Part shown: one piece after another, positions 51,601-62,721 of the stretch
Layout: each line of letters begins with the position of its first letter
Numbering within the stretch: the stretch's first letter is position 1
Source: Larix kaempferi
Lineage: Eukaryota; Streptophyta; Pinopsida; Pinales; Pinaceae
Assembly: GCA_027924585.1 (NCBI GenBank)
Contig: BSBM01000964.1
Coordinates: 4,637,001 to 4,701,000, forward strand
DNA: 64,000 nt
Reading direction: 5' to 3'
The notes under the pieces: generated by a model
Database searches by the model: none
Told to the model about the DNA's origin: nothing
Seen by the model: the letters and a program-made list of their open reading frames with translations, nothing else
Made by a program: the position numbers and the translations under genes

Positions 51601-51764
51601 ACTTTACATGGGAAAACAAAGTAGGCCAGTTATTGTTCTTCCCTACAACGTCACATCATACAAATTAAATCCAGTTTACAGCTCACACTATACAGGTACA
51701 AAATGTGTTGGCTTGGATTTACAGTTTTTGCAAGGACAAACTTTAAGGCGTAAAAATAAGGTAA

Positions 51765-51905
51765 AAGCTAAACGCCTTTGCTGCAAAGTATTTAATGTTT
51801 TACAGTTTGGTGTACACGGTTCACTGTTGGATTTAGAATTTAAATGGAATGGTGTACATCCCAAGTTGCAGAGAATTAAATACTCTGCAGCCAAATGCTT
51901 AGACA
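51765..51905. other. Long imperfect foldback (MITE-like or hairpin precursor)
   Basis: The left arm 51,776-51,819 (CTTTGCTGCAAAGTATTTAA...) matches the reverse complement of 51,848-51,897 (TTTGGCTGCAGAGTATTTAA...) over about 45 bases with a few mismatches. A 30-base loop lies between. Weaker pairing continues to 51,765/51,905. A short AAGGCGT/ACGCCTT dyad lies just to its left. Confidence 0.55.
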
Positions 51906-53484
51906 CGGCATAAAAATAAAGGTTGACATGTAATTAGAAAAGAAAACTACAGCAACTCTTCACCGGTTCTTCCATAACATTCAGAACATACAAAAATAAA
52001 TCCAATTAACCGGTCACATGTGTTGTCAAACCTTGTCACGAGGCAGTACTTATTTTTCATTATTCTTTCAACTGATTCTCATCTTTGCTGATGGGGTAAG
52101 CAGTCAAATGATTTATAACCTCATCAAATGATTTATAAAACAAGAGCTGAAGATATTTTTTCATTGATTGAATATTATTATAGATCCAACTTAAACTCAG
52201 TTTCAATAAATGCTCGAAAGGAATAAAATATCAAAAGCAGAGCCAATTCGATCATTCTAGTTATCAAAAGCTGAGTTGTTGCTGAAGACTTATACAGATG
52301 AAAAGGGTATTCATTTCTATGCATCCCCATCTTTGAAATTGCTATTTATTGAATTGCTAGTAGAAACATCATAGAAGAAAACAAATATTTTTTTGAAGAT
52401 GTAAGCAATGGTCACTGGCCTGAAAGGATGGAGATTATAATTTAAGATGATCATCTTTTTGCTTCAGTAAAAGAGGTTTGGAAGATGGTTTCATGTCTCG
52501 ATTCTTTGGAGTGGTTGGCTTGAATCAAGTCAACGAAATTAAGGGATGATTAGAGGATGACTCTTACATACGAAATACATAATTGGAGATGTTGAATCCA
52601 TGAAAACACTAATTGTGTAATCCCCATTTCCCCTCATTTCTCCCTTGTGGAATAGGTGGAACTAAGAGAATGGTAAAAATGTCCAAACCAAGGCTTAAAA
52701 CTAGAATCGAAGCTGACTCAAACCTCACAGGCAATGTCAACAATGTCCTCTAGCTGGAAGAACGATATAATCAAGTAGTATGGTGTTGGAAACTGAGTCA
52801 CAAGGCTGGGGGACTAAACTTCTCTGTACATTCTTCAAACTTGATTGCTCTCCACACTCTAGATTGAATCATATCTAGGGAATTAGTCGAAAAGAAAATC
52901 GAGGACCGAAAGAAAGCTTCGTTAAACAACAGTTGGGGTTGCATTTAACTGTTTACGAAAATAGGCATGTCTAATTGGTCTTAAAAGCCAAGTCTTCGAG
53001 AAGAGGAATACTCATATTCCTTTGTGGTCTTCGTCAAGATTTGCAGCCACCCAATCCAACTCAAAATATCCAAGGATAGGCATCCAAATGAGTCATGTCC
53101 ATTGACAGGACAAACAAATGTCCACTGCGTTCGTGGAGTCTAGGTGGTGGCATAACAAGTCGATTCAAGAACAAACTGGAGATGCTGCGGAAGCATTTAT
53201 AGAGAGATAACCATTGAAGAGACCGACACCAACAGCAGATCCAAGAGGGCCGAGACTGGTTATGGACAAGATTAGTGCAGAGCAGAGGAAGTCTTCACTC
53301 TTGTAGCCTCTGGGTCATTGACACAGGAGCAGAAACTATAATTGAGCCCTCTGTAATTTGTATTGCCCTTGAGAATTAATTAAAGAGATCAAGAGATCCC
53401 AATGCTAATCCTTGCTAGTCGCAGTCCATTGCAAGAGATCAGAGGCAGTTAAGGACACGAGTAAGTATCCATGACAAAACTCGG
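51906..53484. other. Unassigned remainder of unit B
   Basis: 52,025-52,255 is paralogous to 48,770-48,985. 52,400-53,480 has no recognised gene or repeat. Confidence 0.4.
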
Positions 53485-53700
53485 TTGCTTTTCACAGGTC
53501 TGCCGAATTTTCCTGTCCCATGAACACGCGAACAGAACACCACAAGGCTAAATATTAGAGGATCTTTATAAATTAAAATAAAACAACCAAAAACCGAAGA
53601 ATCTGAATAGGTCCTACCGGGATTCGAACCCAGGTCGCTGGATTCAAAGTCCAGAGTGCTAACCACTACACCATAGAACCTACACATGTAAAAAATCTCT
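53485..53700. repeat. Segmental duplication unit C (partial)
   Basis: 53,509-53,690 aligns with 46,433-46,645 of unit A (TTTTCCTGTCCCAT, ACACCACAAGGCTAAA, then the tRNA). Homology appears to fade soon after the tRNA. Confidence 0.55.
53609..53680 (-). tRNA. tRNA-Gln(UUG)
   Basis: 72 bases with perfect cloverleaf elements: anticodon arm CTGGA-CTTTGAA-TCCAG (TTG), T arm CTGGG-TTCGAAT-CCCGG, box A TGGTGTAGTGG, box B GGTTCGAATCC, acceptor GGTTCTA/TAGGACC with one T-G. The best of the three copies and probably functional. There is no T run within the first 20 bases downstream (left side), so termination is unclear. Confidence 0.9.
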
Positions 53701-54099
53701 TCAAATTTTAATCATACTTTACATAACTAACTTATCTCGATAAACACTTTCATGTTAGCTAGCTAGCTTTTGATTTTTTATTGCATGTAGGACATTATTC
53801 CACAATTGTATTTAATAATATTGATAATATCAATTGTCATTGCCCAACAATATTTATCATATTAGTTGTTATTTAATAAATCTTATAGTTCTATTAACTT
53901 TTTATATATATGGCCTATTTGTTATTGCTGTAATCACATTCATTGGTGTTTTGTTTGCTATTGTTGGAACTTATATGCTCTTACACATGTCCTCAATTAT
54001 TGGAAATTGTTTATTAAGTGTGATTATTATTGCATACATGATCATCATTTGGATATCGTGCTCAAATTGGTGATTATCTAAGCTAGTTATTGTTGGGAT
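53701..54099. other. AT-rich stretch without recognised features
   Basis: The overlapping open stretches at 53,834-54,081 are Leu/Ile/Tyr-rich by base composition, not a recognisable membrane protein. Confidence 0.45.
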
Positions 54100-55290
54100 T
54101 CTAATGTCTAGGTGCTTATTATCAACCACTAAATATTGTGAATTGTAGATGGTTGTAATCACATTAGGTTAGTTATCTTATGGATCATTGTGTATTGAAC
54201 ATTGTTGTTATCACATTATACTAATTATTATTTGGATTATATGTTAGTGTTAAAGATCTTGTGCTTTGGTGCCTACTACCAACAACTAAATATTGCATAT
54301 TGAAAATTATTGTAATTGCAACTACTAGTATTAATCAAGTTGAGTATTGTATGGTTTTTATGTTTAGAGGAAATAATGACCACCTAAGTAATTATTGTTA
54401 GGACTCTTGTACTTGGGCACCTACTATCATCCATTAAATATTGGATATTTGATGCCTACATTTTTTGGACCTAATGCTTAGAGAATGATAAGTAATTGTT
54501 TAGGGAACTTATCATCATCTATTAAATGTTGGCTATTAGATACTGCTTATATTACTTAGATCTAGTGCTTAGAGGAGGACAGTAATTGTCTAAGGTAGCT
54601 ATAGTTGGAATTCTTATTCTTGGATATCTAATATTAGTTAATAAACATTGTGTGCTATGTATTGTTGTTTTATTTGCACCTACTAACGTTAATAGGGATA
54701 GATATTGTTTGAATCTTAATTAATGCGGATGTCATAAGTGACCAATGAAATCCTCCCAAGCCACAAATAATATGTTGGTGCCTAAAAAACATAGAGTTAT
54801 GATTGATCCCTTAGCTTCACCAACTCGAATTAAAGGAAAAAAAATGCTAAGAATTTCATGGTGATTATCTAGGCTAGCTATTAATAGAATTCTTATCCTT
54901 AGATGGTAACTATTAACATTAAAAAATCTTTTTGTTATCGCATCTACCTTTGTTAATTGATATGACTATGGTTGGAATTCATGTGTTTGGTCACCTACTA
55001 CCAACTAAATATTGCTTACTATATACTATTGTAATCATGCCTATTAGGATTAACCCACTGTCTATTGTTTTCAACTCATGTGCGAAGGATGGAAGTGATA
55101 ACCCATGATAGATAACTTGTTGGGACTCTTATGCATGGGACAATTAATATTTCCTACAAGGCATTGTGATAATTTTACCTACTAGAATTATTTATATATA
55201 CTATCATTTTGATCTTACATATTAGTGTTAGCATATCCAACCATCTATCTATGGACAATTGGGTTTCGTCTATTAGATATTGTTGCAATC
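54100..55290. repeat. Old degenerate repeat array
   Basis: A module with CACCTACTA.CAAC.A.TAAATATTG followed by TATTGTAAT(C/T)... recurs at about 54,131, 54,288, 54,436, 54,524, 54,643 and 55,007, with TGTTGGAATTCTTAT-like and GGTGATTATCTA-like words between. Spacing is 88-160 bases and divergence is high. Confidence 0.45.
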
Positions 55291-55676
55291 ATACCTTTTT
55301 CTCCCAAGAAAAAATTTATATTGATATTTCAAAGTTTGAAATAAAATATACACAGACTATCCATCAAAGAACTCCAATGTAAAACTGTTAAAAGAACCTC
55401 ACCACTATTTGTCCCATCTCCTATACATAAATAATTACTATCTTCCTTGAACCCATTACCTCATCATCTCCTTCTTAATCACAATCAAATTTAGTTACAA
55501 ACCTAAAAACGTCTCCAAAAAATTCATATTCTAATCTAGATCTAGACTATCATAGAATTAATATAAGGTTGTCTTGTAGTTGAGAGGAGAGTGCCTCCCC
55601 TGAAAGCATGTTCAGGTAAGGTGTTGCCCTGCAAAAGTAAAGATTCATTTGATAATTTTTATTCTTGGATGTTAAA
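55291..55676. other. Unassigned stretch
   Basis: AT-rich. No gene, RNA or repeat recognised. Confidence 0.4.
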
Positions 55677-56351
55677 TTATCGATTAACATCATTGAAGGA
55701 AACATCAATAAAGTTACTTTTTACCTTCGGAATTTGATTCATAATAGGGCTTAGGCCTATATTTTCAACATAGAAATGTTGATTAGCCCACTCTATCATG
55801 AGCTTTGAATCTCCCATATCTTGTATTTTGTTTAAATATTTTCTTTGGGTTGTTTTCAAAGGTGTCCAAAGAACATAAAATCATGCACCATTGTTTATCC
55901 ATTTTCCTGCTACATACCTTAACAAGAAATATTGTGAAGTGTTGATGAAAAGGACCACTCAACACCACATATACTATTGTGCTCCTTGAAATTCACTGTT
56001 AAAGAATCCCCACAATTTATCCTTATCAACACTTGGTACTAATAAATTCTTGATCTTTTTTACCTTTAAAGGCATGTTGTTTCCTTCCAAGGACACTCTA
56101 ATATTGTGTGCCACTTGGATTTGTGTAAAATCTAGCTCTTGAAAAATAATGATTCCTAGCTCTCCATATTCCATAAGTAAACATACAAGGTAAATCCTTG
56201 TGCGTAGCAACAACTTTATCAATTATCTATTCCAACATGGATCCTTATAAGCCATTGTCCCACTTCCCCTTAAGTACTCCCAAAATGTTTGTAAATTCCA
56301 TCCAAAAAACTCTAGAAAAATATATAGACATAAATAATTGGTTTACCATTC
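55677..56351 (-). pseudogene. LINE (non-LTR retrotransposon) C-terminal RNase H remnant
   Basis: The minus strand carries KDKLWGFFNSEFQGAQ, then LFINTSQYFLLRYVAGKWINN, then FYVLWTPLKTTQRK, IQDMGDSKLMIEWANQHFYVENIGL and SPIMNQI. This is the RNase H (RVT_3 type) order of plant LINEs with the GDSKL motif. Upstream (56,160-56,225) MEYGELGIIIFQE matches the linker that follows the LINE zinc region. Stops and frame changes break it in three places. Copia 1 inserted at 56,352. Confidence 0.6.
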
Positions 56352-57199
56352 TGTTAGGATATTCCTATACTCCATCCTAGTCCTACCATCATTTTCATTA
56401 TTTTGCATTTCAGTCATGCATGCAGTCATGAAATTGCATGCACGCATGCAATTGCATGCATCTCAGTCATCAGGTTGGTGTCTCCCAGCACCTAGAGCTT
56501 AGTTTATTAGCCCCAAGAGCTTGTTTCTGCTCAGTTCCATCCCTCCTAGTCAGTAATGTGCCCTCCTTTCACCTACCACATGAGAAAGGAGCCCTCCCTA
56601 ACCTACCACCAGTTACACATCAGTTAGTTGAGTGATTTGTGGATCTGTTCCTTGATTCGAGGACATATTGACTAGTTTACTGACTGAGACACTCCGATGG
56701 ACCTCCAATGAGCCTAGATTGCCAGTTCTGACTCCAGTCAGCTCCTCTTGCACCCTCCTTTGAGCCTCCTTCACTACATTAGTGCACCATGCATGTGTTA
56801 CACCTACTACATTCAGTTAGACTCATTTTCCCACCTGGTTGACAGTCACTTGTGTATTGATGACACTCCACTGATGATGATTAGGACTCCTAGTGGTGTA
56901 TTGTTGACACTCCACTGATGATGATGATGACTCCTAGTGCAGATAAGACATGCCCATGCAAGATAATTCAAATTGCCACCTTGGCATTCGAATCCTCTCC
57001 ATTGTACTATTTATTTGTTCATATTATGATTAATGAATTAGTGTGTGATACTATTCTGCTTATATCTGAGTTCTACTGTATCACAATTCTGCTGCTCTTT
57101 TACACTGCATTGTCCACTCTTCTTCTATTTTCCTGCTTAATCTTAATCTTTCTTATGAGGTATACATCGGTTCTTAGATATGCTGTGAGGATTTTCACA
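56352..57199 (+). mobile_element. 5' LTR of copia 1 (848 bp)
   Basis: It begins TGTTAGGATATTCC inside the LINE remnant and ends GATTTTCACA right before the primer site TGGTGTCAGAGC. It contains GCATGC palindromes (56,412-56,470) and a 42-bp tandem pair (56,862 and 56,904). The start is set by the TG...CA rule. Confidence 0.6.
56410..56475. repeat. GCATGC-rich palindromic stretch
   Basis: TGCATGCACGCATGCAATTG and neighbours contain five GCATGC or CATGCATG words in 60 bases, alternating purine and pyrimidine. Confidence 0.55.
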
Positions 57200-57211
57200 T
57201 GGTGTCAGAGC
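57200..57211 (+). other. Primer binding site of copia 1
   Basis: TGGTGTCAGAGC, a one-base variant of the initiator tRNA-Met site TGGTATCAGAGC. Confidence 0.7.
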
Positions 57212-57371
57212 ATGTTGAGAGTATAGTCTATCTCCATTCCTGAGAGTGTTTTGCAGTTTATTACCAAGATTTCGAGTGCAGCAGCAGTTGCAACAGTTTT
57301 TTGCAGTTTTGTAGCAGTAGCAATTGCAGATATTCTTTATTGTTTTTTGTAGGTCTTCTGCAACAGCTTCC

Positions 57372-57704
57372 ATGAATTTGGAAGGAATTCTTGCTCTCTC
57401 TCCATTCAACTATGATGAGTGGAAACCAAAGATGATAGCATATTTGAAGAGACATGGTATTTTTGAGTATTGTCTTGAAAGAGAGTTCGAATCCTTTGAA
57501 GAAGAGAATGATTGGTTGAATGAAGGTGACAGAGCCTATGGAGCAATGTTGACTGCTATGTCTCGTTGTATGTTAATCCACTTCCATGATTATGATAAAT
57601 CTCCAAAAGAGCTATGGGCCCATCTGGATGAAATATTTGGAAAACAGAATGAAGGGATTGGTGCAAACTATTTGGAGAGAAATCCCAGTGATGCATTTGT
57701 GTGA
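57372..57704 (+). pseudogene. Copia 1 gag N-terminus, interrupted by chromovirus
   Basis: MNLEGILALSPFNYDEWKPK, then KRHGIFEYCLE, then MLTAMSRCMLIHFHDYDKSP and KELWAHLDEIFGKQNEG: the N-terminal copia gag (UBN2/DUF4219-like) module. After DAF the frame runs into the LTR of gypsy 3 at 57,700 and stops. ATTTG (57,695-57,699) should be the target-site duplication. Confidence 0.75.
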
Positions 57705-58074
57705 AGCACCTGCAACAATTAATTAATAAGATTATGCAAAATAGCAGAAATGATAGAACTCAGAATCACTTTTATATTTATCACAGGCCACCTCAAGGGG
57801 GCAACCTCCTATGAGCAAGCTCAATACAAATAACTTCACGATGTCTTCATAGGTCTCAACACACACTTATATACTAAGTCTAGGCGCCAATACTATGGGT
57901 CAAAACCATGGGCCACTACAAACTATGGATCAACAATACTATGGGCAACTAACAAAGCATATGCGCCAACAACAATAACACAAACTATTGATCAACAAAT
58001 ACTACGGGACGACTTACAAAGCATATGCATCCAACAACAATATACTAACAAAGTAAAGACATGGGTTCCTAACA
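57700..58074 (-). mobile_element. 3' LTR of chromovirus 3, copy 1 (375 bp)
   Basis: The minus strand begins TGTTAGGAACCCATG at 58,074 right after the purine tract and ends GGTGCTTCACA at 57,700, where the copia gag text stops being copia. Confidence 0.75.
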
Positions 58075-58095
58075 TCCCCTCCCCCTTAAAAAAAG
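58075..58095 (-). other. Polypurine tract of chromovirus 3
   Basis: The minus strand reads TTTTTTTAAGGGGGAGGGGA, ending at the LTR start. Confidence 0.75.
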
Positions 58096-58103
58096 CTTTG
58101 TCC

Positions 58104-60938
58104 TCAAAGCTCTAGATGTGGAAATTGTTGTTGAATTTGAAGGAGTGGTTCCCACGTAGCATCCTCTGGTTGCATGTCGTGCCACTGAATTAAGACCTCT
58201 GTGATAGAGCGAGAGCGAAGCTGACGAGTGTGCCGATTGAGGATGGCCTCCGGCTCCAAAAGGATGGATCCTTCATTATCCAGTTCGGGTAAAATCGTTT
58301 GTCCACTGATGTTGGTGCCAAGAACTTTCTTCAGACAAGAGACATGAAAGACTGGATAAATGCAGGAAGAAGGAGGATTTTCCAATTTATAAGCAACGGA
58401 CCCAATCTTCTGAAGAATCCGATATGGCCCATAGAACTTTGGAGCGAGCTTATGACGCCCTTTGAGTTTCAGGGAGGATTGCTTGTACGGATGGAGATGA
58501 AGAAAAACCATATCGCCTACTTGAAAAGTGAGCTCAGAACGGTGATGATCAGCTTGTTTCTTCATGCGATTTCTTGCCATGTGAAGATTGTCCCGCAAAA
58601 TGCGAAGAATCTGATCGCGGTTTCGAAGGACCGTGTCAACTTCCTGAACTGGTGAAATGTTGGGGGTGTATGGAAGAAGAACTGGAGGTGCCTGACCATA
58701 GACTACTTTATATGGGGTAATTTTAGAGGCAGTGTGGTAAGAGGTATTGTACCACCATTCAATGAGAGGGAGCCACTTTTCCCACTGATGTTGTTGTTCA
58801 GAGGTGAAGCAACGAAGATAAGTTTCCAAGCATTTATTGATAATTTCAGTCTGACCATTTGTTTGTAGGTGATACCCTGAACTCATCTTTAGTTTGGTGC
58901 CAGTGTGGCGAAATAGTTCTATCCAAAAATGACTGGTGAAAGTCGCATCATGATCCGAGACAATGGAAGAAGGGATGCCATGAAGACGAAAGATCTGGTC
59001 TAGGAAAATTTGAGCGACTGAGGAGGCTGTATAGGGATGGTTGAGAGCACAAAAATGACTATATTTGGAGAGGTGATCAACCACAATGAGAATCACTGTC
59101 TTCCCGCCAGATTTAGGGAGCCCTTCAATGAAATCCATAGAAATATTTGTCCAAATCCGTGTAGGTATGGGCAAGGGTTTGAGCAATCCTAGAAGAAGTG
59201 TTGTTTCACCCTTATTGTGCTGGCAGGTATCACATTCAGCCACCATCTATTGAATTGTCCTTTTCATGCCCTACCAAAAGAAGTTACGCCGTGCCCATTC
59301 ATACGTTTTGAGGAACCCAGAGTTCCCTGCCGATGGAGAAGCATGGAGTTCATAGAAGACAACCTGTTGAAGATCTGTGCTCTGGGGAAGCACCAGACGA
59401 CCCTTGTATCTCAGAGAAGCACCATCCCAAGAGTAATGCGGTACATCAAAAGGGTTTTTGGTCAAGCGTTGGAGGATTTGAGATAAGGAAGAGTCATTGA
59501 CATAACCCTGTTGAACAGATTGCAACCAATTGGGAACAAGCATAGAAATAGCTGAAAGAGAACCTTGGGCATCAAATGTGCGAGAAAGAGCATCTGCCAC
59601 AATATTGTCTTTACCCTTCTTGTAAGTGATCTCATAGTCATAACCCATGAGTTTGCTAACCCATTTCTATTGTGCTGGGGAGGAGACACGCTGTTCCAAG
59701 AAATATTTCAGACTCTGGTGATCAGTCTTGATGCAAAAATGATTCCCTAATAGGTATGGTCGCCACTTCTGTACTGCATGCAAAATAGCCATAATTTCCT
59801 TCTCATAGGTAGAGGCAGCTAAATTCTTACCTGAAAGGGCTTTGCTGGTGAACGCAATGGGGTGTTCATCTTGAAGGAGAACAACACCAAGTCCATTGCC
59901 GCAAGCATCACTCTCAATAGTGAACGGCTTGGAAAAATTGGTCATAGCTAGAACAGGTGTAGTACACATAGCTTGTTTTAGTTTGTCAAATGCACACTGA
60001 GCAGCATGTGTCCATGTAAAAGCATCCTTTTTCAATAGAGCAGTTAATGGAGCTACAATCTTCCCATAATCCTTGACAAACTTGCAGTAGTAGCCAGTCA
60101 ACCCCAAAAAATCACGAAGGCTCTTGAGTGTCTGAGGATGCGGCCAATTGTTCATGGCATCGATTTTGGCAGGATCCACGCGAACCCCTTGTGCTGAGAT
60201 AATGTGCCCGAGATACTCAACTTCCTTCTGTCCAAAAACACATTTAGACTGCTTGGCGTGGAGATGATGGTTAGAGAAAAGTTGCATGACAAGATCCAGA
60301 TGCTGGAGATGTTCATCCCATGTTTTACTGTAGATGAGGATATCATCAAAGAATACCAGAATGAATTTCCGCAAGTAGGGTCGAAATATTTTATTCATTA
60401 AGGCCTGGAATGTGGAAGGAGCATTAGTGAGGCCAAAGGGCATGACCAAAAACTCATAATGGCCATCATGTGTGCGGAAAGCTATTTTAGGGATATCATC
60501 CTCATGAACCCGAACTTGATGATACCCAGAACGAAGATCCAACTTGGAGAAAAAGTGAGCCCCATGAAGCTCATCAACAACAGGAATTGGAAACTTATCC
60601 TTGATGGTGAGGTGATTAAGTGCTAGGAAGTCAATACAAAGGCGCCATGACCCATATTTTTTGCGGATAAGAAGAACTGGAGAAGAAAAGGAACTAGTGC
60701 TTGGGCGAATAATACCTTGCTTCAATAAGTCCCGAACGAGCATTTCAATCTTCGTTTTTTGGTGAAATGGGTAGCGATAGGGCCTAATGTTGGGAGGAAC
60801 GTTTCCAGGAAGGAGCTGAATACGATGGTCTTCCGGCCTTGAAGGTGGCAGTCCCACTGGTTCAGCAAAGACACCTGTATATCGATCCAGAATTTGTTGT
60901 AGATCCAAAGGAGTAGTGGAGACCGCTGATGGTTGCAT
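58104..60938 (-). pseudogene. Chromovirus pol: RT, RNase H, integrase, chromodomain; three TAG stops
   Basis: One frame throughout. RT runs from 60,938 with KLDLRSGYHQVRVHEDDIP, MPFGLTNAPSTFQ and LVFFDDILIYSKTW. RNase H has FTIESDACGNGLG, STYEKEIMAI and TDHQSLKYF. TAGs lie at 59,667-59,669, 59,271-59,273 and 59,247-59,249, the first directly after VSSPAQ. Integrase: the zinc region has GNSG where GHSG is usual, then CDTCQ; the core keeps MDFIEGLPKSGG, SDHDATF and TNGQTEI (D, D, E). The C-terminal chromodomain reads EAILNRHTRQLRSRSITEVL and WHDMQPEDATWEP. The frame ends FPHLEL at 58,104. All three stops fit CAG-to-TAG; there is no frameshift. Confidence 0.88.
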
Positions 60939-61035
60939 CTGAATGTGTTGGTTGTGGAGCCAGATCTTCTAGTCTCATAAATGATATTGTATCAGCCGTG
61001 TTTGTACCCCAGTTCTATATGATATGTAGGTGGAC

Positions 61036-61547
61036 TGTACACTCACCCCAGCGGGGGGGCATCGCCCCCCCACGGGGTTCCAGGGGGGACCATCCCCCTT
61101 GGCTGGGGGGTCCGGGGGAAGCGCCCCTGAGAAATGGGGGTTCGGGGGCAACGCCCCCGAAGGAAATTTTTGGGGCTGTTTTCAACAGCTGTTTTGCGGG
61201 CCCATGGTTTTGGGTATCCCATGGTATTTTCCCATTGTATTTCCCTTATAAAAGAAGGACATTGTAATACGGCTAGGGTTGATGTATTAGGTTTTATGCA
61301 TTGTAAAGATCTTTGAGATCTGGAGAGAGACTGTGAAACAGAGAAGAGGAAGTGCAGCGGTTGTGCTGCAGGTTGTATCCCTTCATCTTGCTGGACGGTA
61401 ATAATAATAAGGACTGGCAAATTCAGTGTGGACGTAGCCCAAGTTGGGTGAACCACGATATATCTGTGTCTCTCTTGTAATGTGTATGTGTGATTATATT
61501 TTCATTTCTGTTTATTGTTATTGCTCTGCGATCCTGTTTTTCTAACA
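61036..61547 (+). mobile_element. 5' LTR of copia 3 (about 512 bp), G/C-run-rich U3
   Basis: It ends TTCTAACA at 61,547, two bases before the primer site. TATAAAAG lies at 61,247-61,254. The start TGTACACTCACC at 61,036 is proposed. 61,050-61,165 is made of G and C runs: GGGGGGG-CATCG-CCCCCCC at 61,054-61,072, then GGGGGGACCATCCCCC and CGGGGGCAACGCCCCCG, so it holds several perfect hairpins. Confidence 0.65.
61247..61254 (+). promoter_or_regulatory. TATA box in copia 3 LTR
   Basis: TATAAAAG, preceded by CCCT and followed by AAGGACATTG; well placed for the U3/R boundary. Confidence 0.6.
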
Positions 61548-61549
61548 AT

Positions 61550-61561
61550 TGGTATCAGAGC
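61550..61561 (+). other. Primer binding site of copia 3
   Basis: TGGTATCAGAGC, perfect initiator tRNA-Met type, two bases after the LTR end. Confidence 0.85.
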
Positions 61562-61622
61562 CAAAGGTCTATTTGGCAGTTAAACCCGCAGGAAGCTAGG
61601 GTTTCTGGTTCGAGTGGGAGCA

Positions 61623-61861
61623 ATGGCAGAAGAAGGAAAGTTTAAGGTCGAGAAGTTTAACGGCCAAAACTTCGGGTTATGGAAGATCCAAATGGAGGAC
61701 TATCTATACCAGAAGGATCTATTCTTACCGTTGGGAGGAAAAGCAAAGCAGCCGACGACTATGAAGGACGAAGAATGGGTGGTTCTTGACAGAAAGGCTC
61801 TGGGAACAATACGGTTGAGCCTGGCTTCGTCGGTGGCTTTCAATATCTCAAAAGAAACGAT
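61623..61861 (+). pseudogene. Copia 3 gag N-terminus, cut by the duplication junction
   Basis: MAEEGKFKVEKFNGQNFGLW, then KIQMEDYLYQKDLFLPLGGK and SLASSVAFNISKETM: the UBN2-type gag start common in plant copia elements. At 61,862 the text changes to the start of the second copy of the 4,618-bp unit, so only about 80 codons remain. Confidence 0.8.
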
Positions 61862-61989
61862 GAGTGTTTTGCAGTTTATTACCAAGATTTCGAGTGCAGC
61901 AGCAGTTGCAACAGTTTTTTGCAGTTTTGTAGCAGTAGCAATTGCAGATATTCTTTATTGTTTTTTGTAGGTCTTCTGCAACAGCTTCC

Positions 61990-62322
61990 ATGAATTTGGA
62001 AGGAATTCTTGCTCTCTCTCCATTCAACTATGATGAGTGGAAACCAAAGATGATAGCATATTTGAAGAGACATGGTATTTTTGAGTATTGTCTTGAAAGA
62101 GAGTTCGAATCCTTTGAAGAAGAGAATGATTGGTTGAATGAAGGTGACAGAGCCTATGGAGCAATGTTGACTGCTATGTCTCGTTGTATGTTAATCCACT
62201 TCCATGATTATGATAAATCTCCAAAAGAGCTATGGGCCCATCTGGATGAAATATTTGGAAAACAGAATGAAGGGATTGGTGCAAACTATTTGGAGAGAAA
62301 TCCCAGTGATGCATTTGTGTGA
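61990..62322 (+). pseudogene. Copia 1 gag N-terminus, second copy
   Basis: Identical protein text to 57,372-57,704, ending in the LTR of chromovirus copy 2. It has no LTR or primer site of its own: the sequence before it is copia 3 gag. Confidence 0.75.
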
Positions 62323-62692
62323 AGCACCTGCAACAATTAATTAATAAGATTATGCAAAATAGCAGAAATGATAGAACTCAGAATCACTTTTATATTTATC
62401 ACAGGCCACCTCAAGGGGGCAACCTCCTATGAGCAAGCTCAATACAAATAACTTCACGATGTCTTCATAGGTCTCAACACACACTTATATACTAAGTCTA
62501 GGCGCCAATACTATGGGTCAAAACCATGGGCCACTACAAACTATGGATCAACAATACTATGGGCAACTAACAAATCATATGCGCCAACAACAATAACACA
62601 AACTATTGATCAACAAATACTACGGGACGACTTACAAAGCATATGCATCCAACAACAATATACTAACAAAGTAAAGACATGGGTTCCTAACA
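62318..62692 (-). mobile_element. 3' LTR of chromovirus 3, copy 2
   Basis: Same ends as copy 1. One difference is at 62,571 (AAATCATATG against AAAGCATATG). Confidence 0.8.
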
Positions 62693-62721
62693 TCCCCTCC
62701 CCCTTAAAAAAAGCTTTGTCC

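Larger units (their letters stand above)
49105..53484. repeat. Segmental duplication unit B
   Basis: The second copy of the tRNA-Gln unit, longer than A because of sequence unique to it (for example the foldback at 51.8 kb and 52.4-53.4 kb). 49,020-49,085 at the unit A end also matches 52,315-52,380, supporting a tandem arrangement. Confidence 0.6.
57700..61035 (-). mobile_element. Chromovirus (Ty3/gypsy with chromodomain) element 3, copy 1, 5'-truncated
   Basis: On the minus strand: RT-RNase H-integrase-chromodomain, purine tract, 3' LTR. Gag, protease and 5' LTR are missing; the right end meets the copia 3 LTR near 61,035. Confidence 0.8.
57244..61861. repeat. Tandem duplication of a nested retroelement block, copy 1 (4,618 bp)
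   Basis: From GAGTGTTTTGCAG at 57,244 the sequence repeats at 61,862 with a constant offset of 4,618 and no indel in the 2,139 bases seen. I count about eight to ten differences (roughly 99.6 percent), mostly transitions. The unit contains copia 1 gag start, the chromovirus, and the LTR plus gag start of copia 3. Confidence 0.9.

Noticed and set aside
51608-51913. Plus-strand ORF of 101 codons
   Set aside because: It spans the foldback and no domain is recognised; the opposite strand is open too.
53834-54081. Possible small membrane protein
   Set aside because: AT-rich codon composition gives Leu/Ile/Tyr runs; no start context, homologue or conserved frame.
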